7,807 nt of DNA, taken from NCBI GenBank assembly GCA_039182715.1, contig JBCDBY010000223.1:1-7807 (forward strand). Direction: 5' to 3'. Both the position numbers and the translations under genes were made by a program. Numbering within the stretch: the first letter of the stretch is position 1; every line of letters starts with the position of its first letter. The DNA is from JBCDBY01 sp039182715 (GTDB lineage Bacteria > Planctomycetota > PLA2). Under the pieces are notes generated by a model. That model was not told the origin of the DNA, made no database searches, and saw only the letters and a program-made list of their open reading frames with translations. Of the stretch, positions 1 through 5,147 are shown in pieces.

Positions 1-409
1 CGCGGGCGGACCTCGTGACGGTGAACGCGTCGTTCCCGGAGACGCGAATCACCTCGCGCGATCGCGCGGCACCGGCGTCGACCGATTCGAGAGTGAGCGT
101 GTCGCGCGCCGCGTTGAGCTCGCCCCGGTACACCCACAGCTGACCGCTCCCCGGATCGACCCGCGTCCCGCGAAACGCCTTCGCTTGCGCGTCGTAGCCG
201 AGCGAGAGCCGACCGCGGTCCGACGTCGATTCCGCGACGACCCAGTGCTGGCCCTGGGCGCGCACGGTCGTCGTGCCGCCCGGCTCACCATCCCACGTCC
301 CGACGAGTGGTGTGAGCCATGCGGAGTCGTGCCCGTCCTTGTTCGACTGCGCGTGCGCGATCAGGGCGCCCAGCGCGCCTGCCAAAACGAGGAATGTGAA
401 CTGCTTCAT
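1..409 (-). CDS. Exported DUF1579/lipocalin-like protein (C-terminus beyond left edge)
   Basis: This minus-strand gene starts at ATG 409 and is cut by the window edge after 136 codons. AAAGGTGG lies 5 nt upstream of the ATG and serves as a good ribosome binding site. The first 21 residues (MKQFTFLVLAGALGALIAHAQ) form a typical Sec signal peptide, with likely cleavage after AHA. The mature part opens with WLTPLVGTWDGE, the W..LVGTWxG signature at the start of DUF1579 and related lipocalin-like beta-barrels. It continues with alternating hydrophobic and polar strands (QHWVVAES, GRLSLGYD, LWVYRGEL). Proteins of this group are usually about 150-190 residues, so only a short C-terminal piece is missing. 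The gene lies 84 bp downstream of the helicase on the same strand and may be co-transcribed with it, but nothing links them functionally. The ligand is unknown. The family call is a recognition from motif and size and is moderately sure; export is well supported. Confidence 0.7.
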   Translation of the reverse strand, partial: MKQFTFLVLAGALGALIAHAQSNKDGHDSAWLTPLVGTWDGEPGGTTTVRAQGQHWVVAESTSDRGRLSLGYDAQAKAFRGTRVDPGSGQLWVYRGELNAARDTLTLESVDAGAARSREVIRVSGNDAFTVTRSAR

Positions 410-493
410 GAGCTCCACCTTTCTTCCGCACGGGCCATGGGCGACCGGCGCGGCAAGCTGATTCGGATCTGCGAAGGATAGAGCGAGAGAGGC

Positions 494-1765
494 TCAAGCA
501 CTACGCCGACGGCGACGGCGGCGGCGGCGGCCCGAGGGCGCGCCGTCCGAACGCGGCGGCGGCGGATTTCCGCCGCGGCGCAGGACCGGCTCGGCGCGCT
601 TCTCCACCTCGACCTCGACGCGGTCGAGCTTGCGGCGCGTGAGCTTCTCGATCCCGCGCAGGAAGGGCTGCTCGTCCGGCGCGCAGAAGGAGATCGCGGA
701 CCCGGTCAGGCCCGCGCGGCCGGTCCGACCCACGCGGTGCACGTAGCTCTCCGGCTCGTTCGGCAGATCGAAGTTGATGACGTGCGACAGCTCCTTGATG
801 TCGATGCCGCGCGCCGCAATGTCGGTGGCGACGAGGCACTTGAGCTTGCCCGCCTTGAAGTCGGCCAGCGCACGCTCGCGCGCCGACTGCGACTTGTTGC
901 CGTGGATGGCGGCCCCCGCGACACCCGCGCGGTCGAGCAGCTTGACGACCTTGTTGGCGCCGTGCTTGGTGCGCGTGAAGACGAGCGCGCGGTCGATCGC
1001 GAGGTCGCGGTCCGCGAGAAGATGCAGAAGCAGGTTGATCTTCTCCTTCTTCTCCACGAAGTGGACCGCCTGCGCGATCGGCTCGCGCGTCGAGGAGACC
1101 GGATCGACCGCGACGTGCAGCGGATCGCGCAGGATCTCGTTCGCCAGCTTCCGGATCTCCTTCGGCATGGTCGCCGAGAAGAGCAGCGTCTGTCGCTTGC
1201 GCGGCAGCTCCCCCACGATGCGGCGCACGTCGCGAATGAAGCCCATGTCGAGCATGCGGTCCGCTTCGTCCAGCACCAGGTGCCGGACCTTGGAGAGATC
1301 GACATGGCCCTCGCCCATCAGGTCGATCAGGCGACCCGGCGTGGCGACGAGAACATCGAGACCGCGCTGCAGCGCCTTGATCTGCGGGTTCTTGCCGACG
1401 CCGCCGAAGATCACGTGGTGGCGCAGGCGCGTGTGCTTGCCGTACTTCTCGAAGCTGTCGTCGATCTGCGCGGCGAGTTCGCGCGTCGGGGCGAGTACGA
1501 GCACGCGCAGGCCTTGCTTGTTCACGTCGAGCTGCTGCAGGAGCGGCAGCGCGAACGCCGCCGTCTTCCCGGTGCCGGTCTGCGCGCAACCGAGGAGGTC
1601 GCGCCCCTTCAGCACGTCGGGAATCGCCTTCTTCTGGATCGGGGTCGGCGTCTCGTAGCCGGCCTTCGCGACCGCTTCGCAAAGCGCGCGGGAAAGGCCG
1701 AGGTCGGAAAACGCGGAATCGCTGCGGGGGGCAGGCGCCCGCCGTCGTCGAGTGGTCATATCCAT
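494..1765 (-). CDS. rhlE: DEAD-box ATP-dependent RNA helicase, RhlE-like
   Basis: This is a cytoplasmic ATP-dependent RNA helicase of about 423 residues (E. coli RhlE is of similar size). Such proteins remodel RNA in ribosome assembly, mRNA decay and cold adaptation. All core motifs are visible: the Q motif (F19, then TPIQ at 41-44), motif I AQTGTGKT at 61-68, Ia PTREL at 93-97, Ib TPGR at 142-145, II DEAD at 166-169, III SAT at 197-199, V TDIAARGID around 314-322 and VI HRVGRTGR at 343-350. Beyond about residue 380 comes a low-complexity basic tail with PPPP and a run of nine arginines, a common RNA-tethering extension. Two ATGs are possible, at 1765 and 1759; GAAAG sits 6 nt before the second, so the second may be the true start. 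The gene is divergent from the rhodanese gene. RhlE-type is preferred over DeaD/CsdA because of the short length and absence of a DbpA-like C-terminal domain; the exact paralogue is uncertain. Confidence 0.93.
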   Translation of the reverse strand: MDMTTRRRRAPAPRSDSAFSDLGLSRALCEAVAKAGYETPTPIQKKAIPDVLKGRDLLGCAQTGTGKTAAFALPLLQQLDVNKQGLRVLVLAPTRELAAQIDDSFEKYGKHTRLRHHVIFGGVGKNPQIKALQRGLDVLVATPGRLIDLMGEGHVDLSKVRHLVLDEADRMLDMGFIRDVRRIVGELPRKRQTLLFSATMPKEIRKLANEILRDPLHVAVDPVSSTREPIAQAVHFVEKKEKINLLLHLLADRDLAIDRALVFTRTKHGANKVVKLLDRAGVAGAAIHGNKSQSARERALADFKAGKLKCLVATDIAARGIDIKELSHVINFDLPNEPESYVHRVGRTGRAGLTGSAISFCAPDEQPFLRGIEKLTRRKLDRVEVEVEKRAEPVLRRGGNPPPPRSDGAPSGRRRRRRRRRSA

Positions 1766-1939
1766 CTTTCGGGGCTGGTGCGGGCGACCGATAGCCGCCG
1801 CGTACGTCTCACCCCATAGACATGAACAGGTAAACCGAGCTCCTCCAGAACGAAGGTAAGGTGCGGGCCGGAAGCGGCCTTAGCTCTTGCAGGAGTATTT
1901 CACGAGTTTGCCGGATGGCAAGGTCTCTAGGATGAGGTC
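1766..1939. other. Divergent intergenic region, helicase / rhodanese
   Basis: These 174 bp must hold both divergent promoters. Two small perfect hairpins are visible: GGCCG-GAAG-CGGCC at 1866-1879 and TTGCC-GGAT-GGCAA at 1908-1921. Neither is followed by a T run, so they are not convincing terminators. TAGGAT at 1928-1933 lies six bases before the rhodanese ATG and could be a -10 box of a leaderless transcript, but AGGA inside it is also a ribosome binding site at 7-nt spacing. No convincing -35 or helicase promoter was found. A strong minus-strand GGAGGAG (1840-1846) has no start codon at usable distance. Confidence 0.4.
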
Positions 1940-2503
1940 ATGGCCACACGTTCGCTTCTGTTCGCACTCGCCGTCCTGTCGTCCTGCGCGACGGCGCCGG
2001 CCGAGGAGGCCTCGATTCCGGCCAAGAAGCGGACGAAGGCCGGGCTCTACCTGACCGCCGTCGATGCGTACTCGCTTTGGCAGGCGACGCCGGAGGATGT
2101 CCGCATTCTCGACGTGCGCACGCCCGAGGAGTACCTCCACGTTGGCCACGCGCCCATGGCCTGGAACGTCCCATACGCATTGCAAACGTACGAGTGGGAC
2201 GCGAACAAGAAGGCGTTCCGCATGCGGCCCGACCCCGCGTTCGTCCAGCACGTGCGCAAGATCGCGGGACCGGACGAGGTGCTGCTCGTGATGTGCCGCT
2301 CGGGCGGGCGCAGCGCCAAGGCGGTCAACGCAGTGACCAACGCCGGGTTCATCAATGTCTGGACCATCGTCGACGGCATGGAGGGCGACAAGGTGAAGGA
2401 CCCGAAGAGCCCCCACTTCGGCCAGCGCCGGAAGAACGGCTGGAAGAACGCCGGGCTGCCGTGGACCTACGACGTGGACCCCTCGAAGATGACCCTGCCG
2501 TAG
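1940..2503 (+). CDS. Rhodanese-domain lipoprotein
   Basis: A 187-residue protein with a single rhodanese (sulfurtransferase) domain, predicted to be anchored in the periplasm as a lipoprotein. The N-terminus MATRSLLFALAVLSSC gives a short hydrophobic stretch ending in the lipobox LSSC, with Cys16 as the lipidated residue. The rhodanese domain runs from about residue 38 to 160: ILDVRTPEEY at 56-65, the GHAPMAWNVPY strand, and the active-site loop CRSGGRS with catalytic Cys119 at the start of the CxxGxR cradle. The C-terminal GWKNAGLPW segment is a pattern I associate with exported rhodanese-like proteins. An in-frame TAG at 1928-1930 fixes ATG 1940 as the first possible ATG. The gene ends 3 bp before the -35 box of the tetR promoter, so it is probably a separate transcription unit. 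The physiological sulfur donor and acceptor cannot be told from sequence. Confidence 0.88.
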   Translation: MATRSLLFALAVLSSCATAPAEEASIPAKKRTKAGLYLTAVDAYSLWQATPEDVRILDVRTPEEYLHVGHAPMAWNVPYALQTYEWDANKKAFRMRPDPAFVQHVRKIAGPDEVLLVMCRSGGRSAKAVNAVTNAGFINVWTIVDGMEGDKVKDPKSPHFGQRRKNGWKNAGLPWTYDVDPSKMTLP

Positions 2504-2506
2504 TCC

Positions 2507-2535
2507 TTGACCGCCTACCGATCGATCGGTAGGCT
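2507..2535 (+). promoter_or_regulatory. Promoter of tetR (TTGACC-17-TAGGCT)
   Basis: TTGACC (2507-2512) and TAGGCT (2530-2535) are separated by exactly 17 bp, a sigma70-like arrangement. The expected transcription start falls near 2542-2543, which is the GTG start codon, so the mRNA may be leaderless. The spacer and -10 are almost entirely the palindromic operator, so repressor binding would exclude RNA polymerase. Prediction from sequence only. Confidence 0.6.
2513..2534. promoter_or_regulatory. TetR operator 1, perfect 22-bp palindrome
   Basis: The half-site GCCTACCGATC (2513-2523) is followed immediately by its exact reverse complement (2524-2534). The next outer pair (2512/2535) does not match, so the symmetry is 11+11. 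Position inside the promoter directly ahead of tetR, plus a second copy before mdaB, makes autoregulation by this TetR the simplest explanation. Its palindromic form and length fit known TetR-family operators. Confidence 0.82.
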
Positions 2536-2542
2536 ACCCGGC

Positions 2543-3097
2543 GTGCGAGAAGATCTGCTCGACGTTGCCGAACGGATGGTCCAGGACCGCGGCCTGAACG
2601 CCGTGAGCTTCCAGCACCTGGCCGACGCCGTCGGACTGAGCAAGCCGAGCGTCTTCCACCACTTCCCCAACAAGGGCGCGCTCGCCCAGGCGCTCCTCGA
2701 GCGCTGCCGCACCCACTACGGTGAGGCGTACGACGGAATCGTGTCGGACGAGACGGGCGCCGTCGACAAGCTGAACCGCATCGCCGCGCTGTATGCGGAA
2801 GGCGTGGAGAGCGGCCAACTCTGCCTGCTCGGGGTGCTGGGGCACGGCGTGGCCACGCTGCCGGACGAGACGCAGCAGGACCTCCGCCTCAAGATCGCGG
2901 GCGCCGTCGATCGCTTCTCGCGCGTCTTCGAACAGGGGCGGCGCGAAGCGTCGCTGCGCTTCGAGGGCACGCCGGAGGCCGCCGCGGAGGCGTTCCTCGG
3001 CATGCTGCAAGGCCTGCAGATCCTCGCGCGCGCCCAAGGCAACCCCGCGTCCGTCACCGCGGCCGCCCAAATCTACATCCAGGCAATCTCCGCCTGA
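2543..3097 (+). CDS. TetR/AcrR-family transcriptional regulator (mdaB-linked)
   Basis: A cytoplasmic DNA-binding repressor of 184 residues from GTG 2543. The helix-turn-helix lies at about residues 22-47 (SFQHLADAVGLSKPSVFHHF, then NKGAL), the canonical TetR_N pattern; the rest is the variable, helical ligand-binding and dimer domain. A TTG at 2507 is in frame but is rejected as start because it would place the promoter and operator inside the coding region. GTG 2543 is 8 bp after the palindrome; GGTAGG in the operator's right arm could act as a weak ribosome site if the transcript is not leaderless. The gene is 49 bp upstream of mdaB, which carries the same operator, so it probably represses itself and mdaB-ltrA. 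The inducer is unknown; quinones or electrophiles would fit an NAD(P)H:quinone reductase target. Confidence 0.9.
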   Translation: MREDLLDVAERMVQDRGLNAVSFQHLADAVGLSKPSVFHHFPNKGALAQALLERCRTHYGEAYDGIVSDETGAVDKLNRIAALYAEGVESGQLCLLGVLGHGVATLPDETQQDLRLKIAGAVDRFSRVFEQGRREASLRFEGTPEAAAEAFLGMLQGLQILARAQGNPASVTAAAQIYIQAISA

Positions 3098-3110
3098 TCT
3101 TCTCTCTCTT

Positions 3111-3142
3111 TTGACTCCAACCTACCTATCGGTCGGTAAGCA
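3111..3142 (+). promoter_or_regulatory. Putative mdaB promoter
   Basis: TTGACT (3111-3116) is a good -35 box placed like the TTGACC of tetR, with the operator copy immediately downstream. The -10 is poor: TAAGCA (3137-3142) gives a 20-bp spacer and CGGTAA (3134-3139) a 17-bp one. No strong ribosome site precedes ATG 3147. The -35 and operator are credible; the exact -10 is not. Confidence 0.45.
3121..3140. promoter_or_regulatory. TetR operator 2 before mdaB
   Basis: CCTACCTATCGGTCGGTAAG matches the central 20 bp of the perfect palindrome at 2514-2533 at 17 of 20 positions; differences are at 3127, 3132 and 3139. It is an imperfect dyad (7 of 10 base pairs kept) ending 6 bp before the mdaB start codon. 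It is very likely a second, weaker binding site for the TetR encoded just upstream. Confidence 0.78.
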
Positions 3143-3636
3143 AACCATGAAGAACATCCTCCTCATCAACGCCCATCAGCACTACCCCTTCTCCGAGGGC
3201 CGCCTCAACGGCACGCTCGTCGACCGGGCGCGCGCCCACCTCGAAGCGAATGGCTACGCCGTGCGCGTGACCACCATGCTGGACGAGCTCGACGTCGACG
3301 CCGAAGTCGAAAACCACGTCTGGGCCGACGCCGTCCTCGTGCAGTCGCCCGTGAACTGGATGGGCGTGCCGTGGAGCTTCAAGCGCTACATGGATCACGT
3401 CTACTCGGCTGGCATGGACGGGCGTCTGTGCGACGGCGACGGCCGCACGCGCACGGACGCGACGAAGCAGTACGGCTCCGGCGGCACGCTCGGCGGAAAG
3501 TCCTACATGCTGTCGCTCACCTTCAACGCGCCGCGGGATGCGTTCGACGATCCGGGCCAGGAGTTCTTCGGCGGCAAGGGCGTCGACGATCTCTTCTGGC
3601 CCGCGCACCTCAACTTCCGGTTCTTCGACATGCAGC

Positions 3637-3640
3637 CGCT
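3637..3640. repeat. Target site duplication, left copy (CGCT)
   Basis: CGCT immediately precedes the TG end of the element and is repeated exactly at 5041-5044 after the CA end. Four bases is within the usual 3-5 bp for the IS3 family. Removing one copy with the element restores the mdaB frame. Confidence 0.9.
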
Positions 3641-3666
3641 TGTAGCGGACCCGGTTCCTCGGACAC
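3641..3666. repeat. Left terminal inverted repeat of the IS
   Basis: It begins TGTAGCGGACCCGGTTCC and ends CGGACAC. Compared with the other end read inward (TGGGTAGGTGCACGGTTTCC, ending TGGACAC), it shares GTAG near the tip and the inner CGGTT..CCT.GGACAC block, with small indels. Confidence 0.75.
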
Positions 3667-3684
3667 TCGGTTGAGTCTACTCGC

Positions 3685-4590
3685 TCAGGCGGCGACCTCC
3701 GCCGCCGTGAGCTTCTTGTACTGTTTGCTGGGACTGATCCAGCCGTGGCGCTCGATGAGCCACTTCTCGTTGTAGCGTTTCATGAAGTCGTGCAGCGCGC
3801 GCTGCAGCTCTTCGATCGTCGCGAAGCGCCAGAGCCAGAGCAACTGTTCCTTCAGCGTGCGCACGAAGCGCTCGGCGCAGCCGTTGCCTTCGGGCTGGCG
3901 GACGAAGGACGGACTCGACTCGATGCCGAGGAAGCGCACCTCGTCTTGGTAGGCGTACGAGACGAATTGGCTGCCGTGGTCGTGCCGCAGCGCGACGCCG
4001 ACGGCGATGTCGTCCGCGAAGGCGCCGTGGCGCGTGCGGACCGCTTGGCGCAACGGCTCGAGCGCCTCAAAACGCGTTCCGCGTCGCGCGGCGTGGATGC
4101 CCAGGCATTCGGCCGTGCAGTGATCGATCACGAAGAAGATCGCCGCGTGGCCCTCCGCGGTCGTCGTGCCGGTCATGTCGGTGCCCCAGAGCTCGTCCGG
4201 GCGCTCGGTCACGATCGTGCCGTCGTGCGTTTGCGGGCCGCGGGCGCGGCCGAGACGCGTCGGCGCGAGCAGATCGTGCTCGCGCATCACGCGCAGCACC
4301 CGCCGGCGCGCCGTCCGGAGGCCCTCGAAGCGCAGCCGCGCCCACACCTTGCGGTGGCCCTCGCCGACCCACGGGGACGCGGCGATCACGCGCCGGATGT
4401 GCGCCACGAGCTCCTCGTCCGAGCACGCCCCGACCGGGCCGCGCTTGCGGGGAGCCGCCGCCGCGCCGGCATCGAGGAGCTCGCGCCGCTTGCGCGCGTG
4501 GTACACGCTCGAGCGCGCGATGCACCACACGCGGCAGACCCGCGCCAGGCCGTAGATGCGCTTCACGGAGGGCGAGTGGGCCTGGCTCAT
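3685..4590 (-). CDS. IS3-family transposase OrfB (DDE integrase domain)
   Basis: The 301-residue catalytic subunit of the IS transposase. An N-terminal region of about 120 residues includes the HTH_21-like stretch (SPWVGEGHRKVWARLRFEGL, about 72-91) and leads into an rve-type RNase H-fold core. The catalytic triad is D138 (WGTDMT), D204 (RHDHGSQF) and E240 (PEGNGCAERF), with exactly 35 residues between D204 and E240, the DD(35)E of IS3 elements. The ATG at 4590 overlaps the orfA stop as ATGA, and the orfB frame is open upstream to 4626. The protein can therefore be made alone by coupling or as an OrfAB fusion by -1 frameshift; in this family OrfAB is normally the active transposase. No truncation or internal stop is seen, and the product looks functional. 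Confidence 0.95.
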   Translation of the reverse strand: MSQAHSPSVKRIYGLARVCRVWCIARSSVYHARKRRELLDAGAAAAPRKRGPVGACSDEELVAHIRRVIAASPWVGEGHRKVWARLRFEGLRTARRRVLRVMREHDLLAPTRLGRARGPQTHDGTIVTERPDELWGTDMTGTTTAEGHAAIFFVIDHCTAECLGIHAARRGTRFEALEPLRQAVRTRHGAFADDIAVGVALRHDHGSQFVSYAYQDEVRFLGIESSPSFVRQPEGNGCAERFVRTLKEQLLWLWRFATIEELQRALHDFMKRYNEKWLIERHGWISPSKQYKKLTAAEVAA

Positions 4591-4976
4591 CGCCTCGGCC
4601 TCCGCAGTCCCGGGGGGAGGTTTCTCTCAAGCCGGTCGACCTTGTCGTACAGCAGCTCGTTTTCCATCGTGATCTCGCCGATCTTGGCGTGCAGATCCTT
4701 GATCTGCTCGTCCCGGTGGTCCGGCTCGCGCACCTTCAGACCCGCCTGGCCCGCCTCGAGAAACTCGTCGCGCCACCCCGCCAGCTTCGTCGTCGAGACC
4801 TTCAGGCTGCGCGAGACGGCGTCGAGCGCCTCGCCCTTAAGGACGCGCAGCACCGCCTCCATCTTGCGCTTGCTGCTCCACCGACCCACGTCGGCGCCGC
4901 CGCCCGCAACTCCGCTCCGGCTACGCCTCCGCTCCGTTGCGGGCGGACGTCCTTGCTTTTTCGATCTGCTTCCCAT
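4587..4976 (-). CDS. IS3-family transposase OrfA (HTH, leucine zipper)
   Basis: The 129-residue DNA-binding subunit of the IS transposase. A helix-turn-helix spans about residues 33-75 (WSSKRKMEAVLRVLKGEALD, then the AVSRSLKVSTTKLAGWRDEF part), followed by a coiled coil or leucine zipper at about 92-115 (LHAKIGEITMENELLYDKVD) for dimerisation. ATG 4976 is chosen because AGGAG at 4986-4990 is 9 nt upstream; the in-frame ATG at 4985 directly abuts that site and is unlikely. Residues 11-26 (arginine- and glycine-rich) are encoded by a 47-bp hairpin and look like an added N-terminal stretch outside the HTH core. The last codons hold the possible frameshift heptamer. The stop codon overlaps the orfB start. 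Confidence 0.92.
   Translation of the reverse strand: MGSRSKKQGRPPATERRRSRSGVAGGGADVGRWSSKRKMEAVLRVLKGEALDAVSRSLKVSTTKLAGWRDEFLEAGQAGLKVREPDHRDEQIKDLHAKIGEITMENELLYDKVDRLERNLPPGLRRPRR
4611..4617 (-). other. Putative -1 frameshift heptamer C_CCC_CCG
   Basis: In the orfA frame the codons read CTC CCC CCG, so C CCC CCG fits the X_XXY_YYZ pattern. A -1 slip here enters the orfB frame with GGG ACT GCG GAG GCC GAG GCG ATG and no stop, producing an OrfAB fusion. IS3 elements often use A-rich heptamers; a C-rich one is less usual, so function is inferred. Confidence 0.5.
4900..4946. repeat. Hairpin with 11-bp perfect arms inside orfA
   Basis: CCGCCCGCAAC (4900-4910) is the exact reverse complement of GTTGCGGGCGG (4936-4946). 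The 25-bp loop carries TCCGCTCCG at 4911-4919 and again from 4928, the second copy ending in the first base of the right arm. It encodes OrfA residues 11-26. It may be a small palindromic repeat that entered the element. Confidence 0.7.
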
Positions 4977-5012
4977 GGACACCATCTCCTACGGGGACGC
5001 ACCCCCAATTTC

Positions 5013-5040
5013 GTGTCCAAGGAAACCGTGCACCTACCCA
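5013..5040. repeat. Right terminal inverted repeat of the IS
   Basis: Read inward on the minus strand it is TGGGTAGGTGCACGGTTTCC followed by TTGGACAC, matching the left end with small indels. It ends in CA on the plus strand and abuts the second CGCT. Confidence 0.75.
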
Positions 5041-5044
5041 CGCT
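5041..5044. repeat. Target site duplication, right copy (CGCT)
   Basis: Exact copy of 3637-3640. The mdaB frame resumes with it: CT from the duplication plus C5045 makes the leucine codon that precedes GAG ACG TTC. Confidence 0.9.
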
Positions 5045-5147
5045 CGAGACGTTCGCCTGCTACGACGTCATGAAGAACCCGCAGATCGAGAGCGATCTCG
5101 AGCGATTCGACGCGCACCTGAAGCGTCACTTCCCCGGCGCGCGATGA
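5041..5147 (+). pseudogene. mdaB: mdaB 3' fragment
   Basis: This is the C-terminal end of the interrupted MdaB: LETFACYDVMKNPQIESD and on to the TGA at 5145-5147. KNPQI.SD..R...HL...F is typical of MdaB C-termini. The frame agrees exactly with the 5' fragment once the element and one duplication are removed. It has no start or promoter of its own and would only be translated by chance read-in from the IS end. Its stop overlaps the ltrA start codon as ATGA, showing that mdaB and ltrA were translationally coupled before the insertion. Confidence 0.88.

Larger units (their letters stand above)
3147..3674 (+). pseudogene. mdaB: mdaB 5' fragment: NAD(P)H:quinone reductase, disrupted by IS
   Basis: This is the N-terminal 83% of an MdaB-like flavodoxin-fold NAD(P)H:quinone oxidoreductase, a cytoplasmic FAD enzyme that reduces quinones by two electrons. 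Recognisable MdaB features are the N-terminal KNILLINAHQHYPFSEGRLN strand and loop, HVWADAVLVQSPVNWMGVPW, FKRYMDHVY, the RTR.D..KQYGSGG segment, and GKSYMLSLTFNAP before FFDMQPL. Genuine sequence stops at 3640. The frame then reads ten foreign residues (VADPVPRTLG) from the insertion sequence and stops at 3672-3674, giving a 175-residue product that lacks the last 33 residues. Joining 3640 to 5045 gives a 198-residue protein, close to the 193 of E. coli MdaB, and the junction MQPLETFACYDVMKNP aligns without gap to MEPLPTFIANDVIKMP of that protein. A truncated protein may be made but is probably inactive or unstable. Confidence 0.9.
3641..5040 (-). mobile_element. Complete IS3-family insertion sequence, 1400 bp
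   Basis: The element runs from TG at 3641 to CA at 5040 and is flanked by the 4-bp duplication CGCT. Its size, two overlapping transposase frames, DD(35)E triad and TG...CA ends are those of the IS3 family. The orfA end is at the right, so its genes run opposite to the host gene mdaB. The ends match imperfectly (shared core CGGTT-CCT-GGACAC). Both transposase frames are open and the target duplication is unchanged, so it looks recent and possibly still mobile. I cannot assign a subgroup with confidence; GHRKVWARLR in OrfB resembles the GYRRVWALLR region of IS2. Confidence 0.92.

Noticed and set aside
737..1819. Long plus-strand open frame across the helicase gene
   Set aside because: It is the complement of a DEAD-box gene with all motifs in place; the product is Arg/Leu/Asp-rich with no domain.
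1840..1846. Strong GGAGGAG on the minus strand in the helicase upstream region
   Set aside because: The nearest ATG is 16 nt downstream and opens only a four-codon frame (MSMG); probably chance.
2507..2542. TTG 2507 as the tetR start, adding 12 residues
   Set aside because: The extra codons consist of the -35 box, the palindromic operator and the -10 box; GTG 2543 gives a normal TetR N-terminus.
3098..3112. Pyrimidine-rich run after the first tetR as a terminator
   Set aside because: No stem precedes it, so it does not form an intrinsic terminator.
5028..5035. Alternative right boundary of the IS at CA 5032 with a 3-bp GCT/CCT duplication
   Set aside because: It needs a mismatch in the duplication and leaves two extra residues in the rebuilt MdaB. 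The boundary at 5040 gives a perfect CGCT duplication and a gapless protein alignment.
3745..5073. Plus-strand open frame of about 440 codons through the IS
   Set aside because: It is antisense to orfB and orfA, which carry the HTH and DD(35)E residues; no independent coding evidence.
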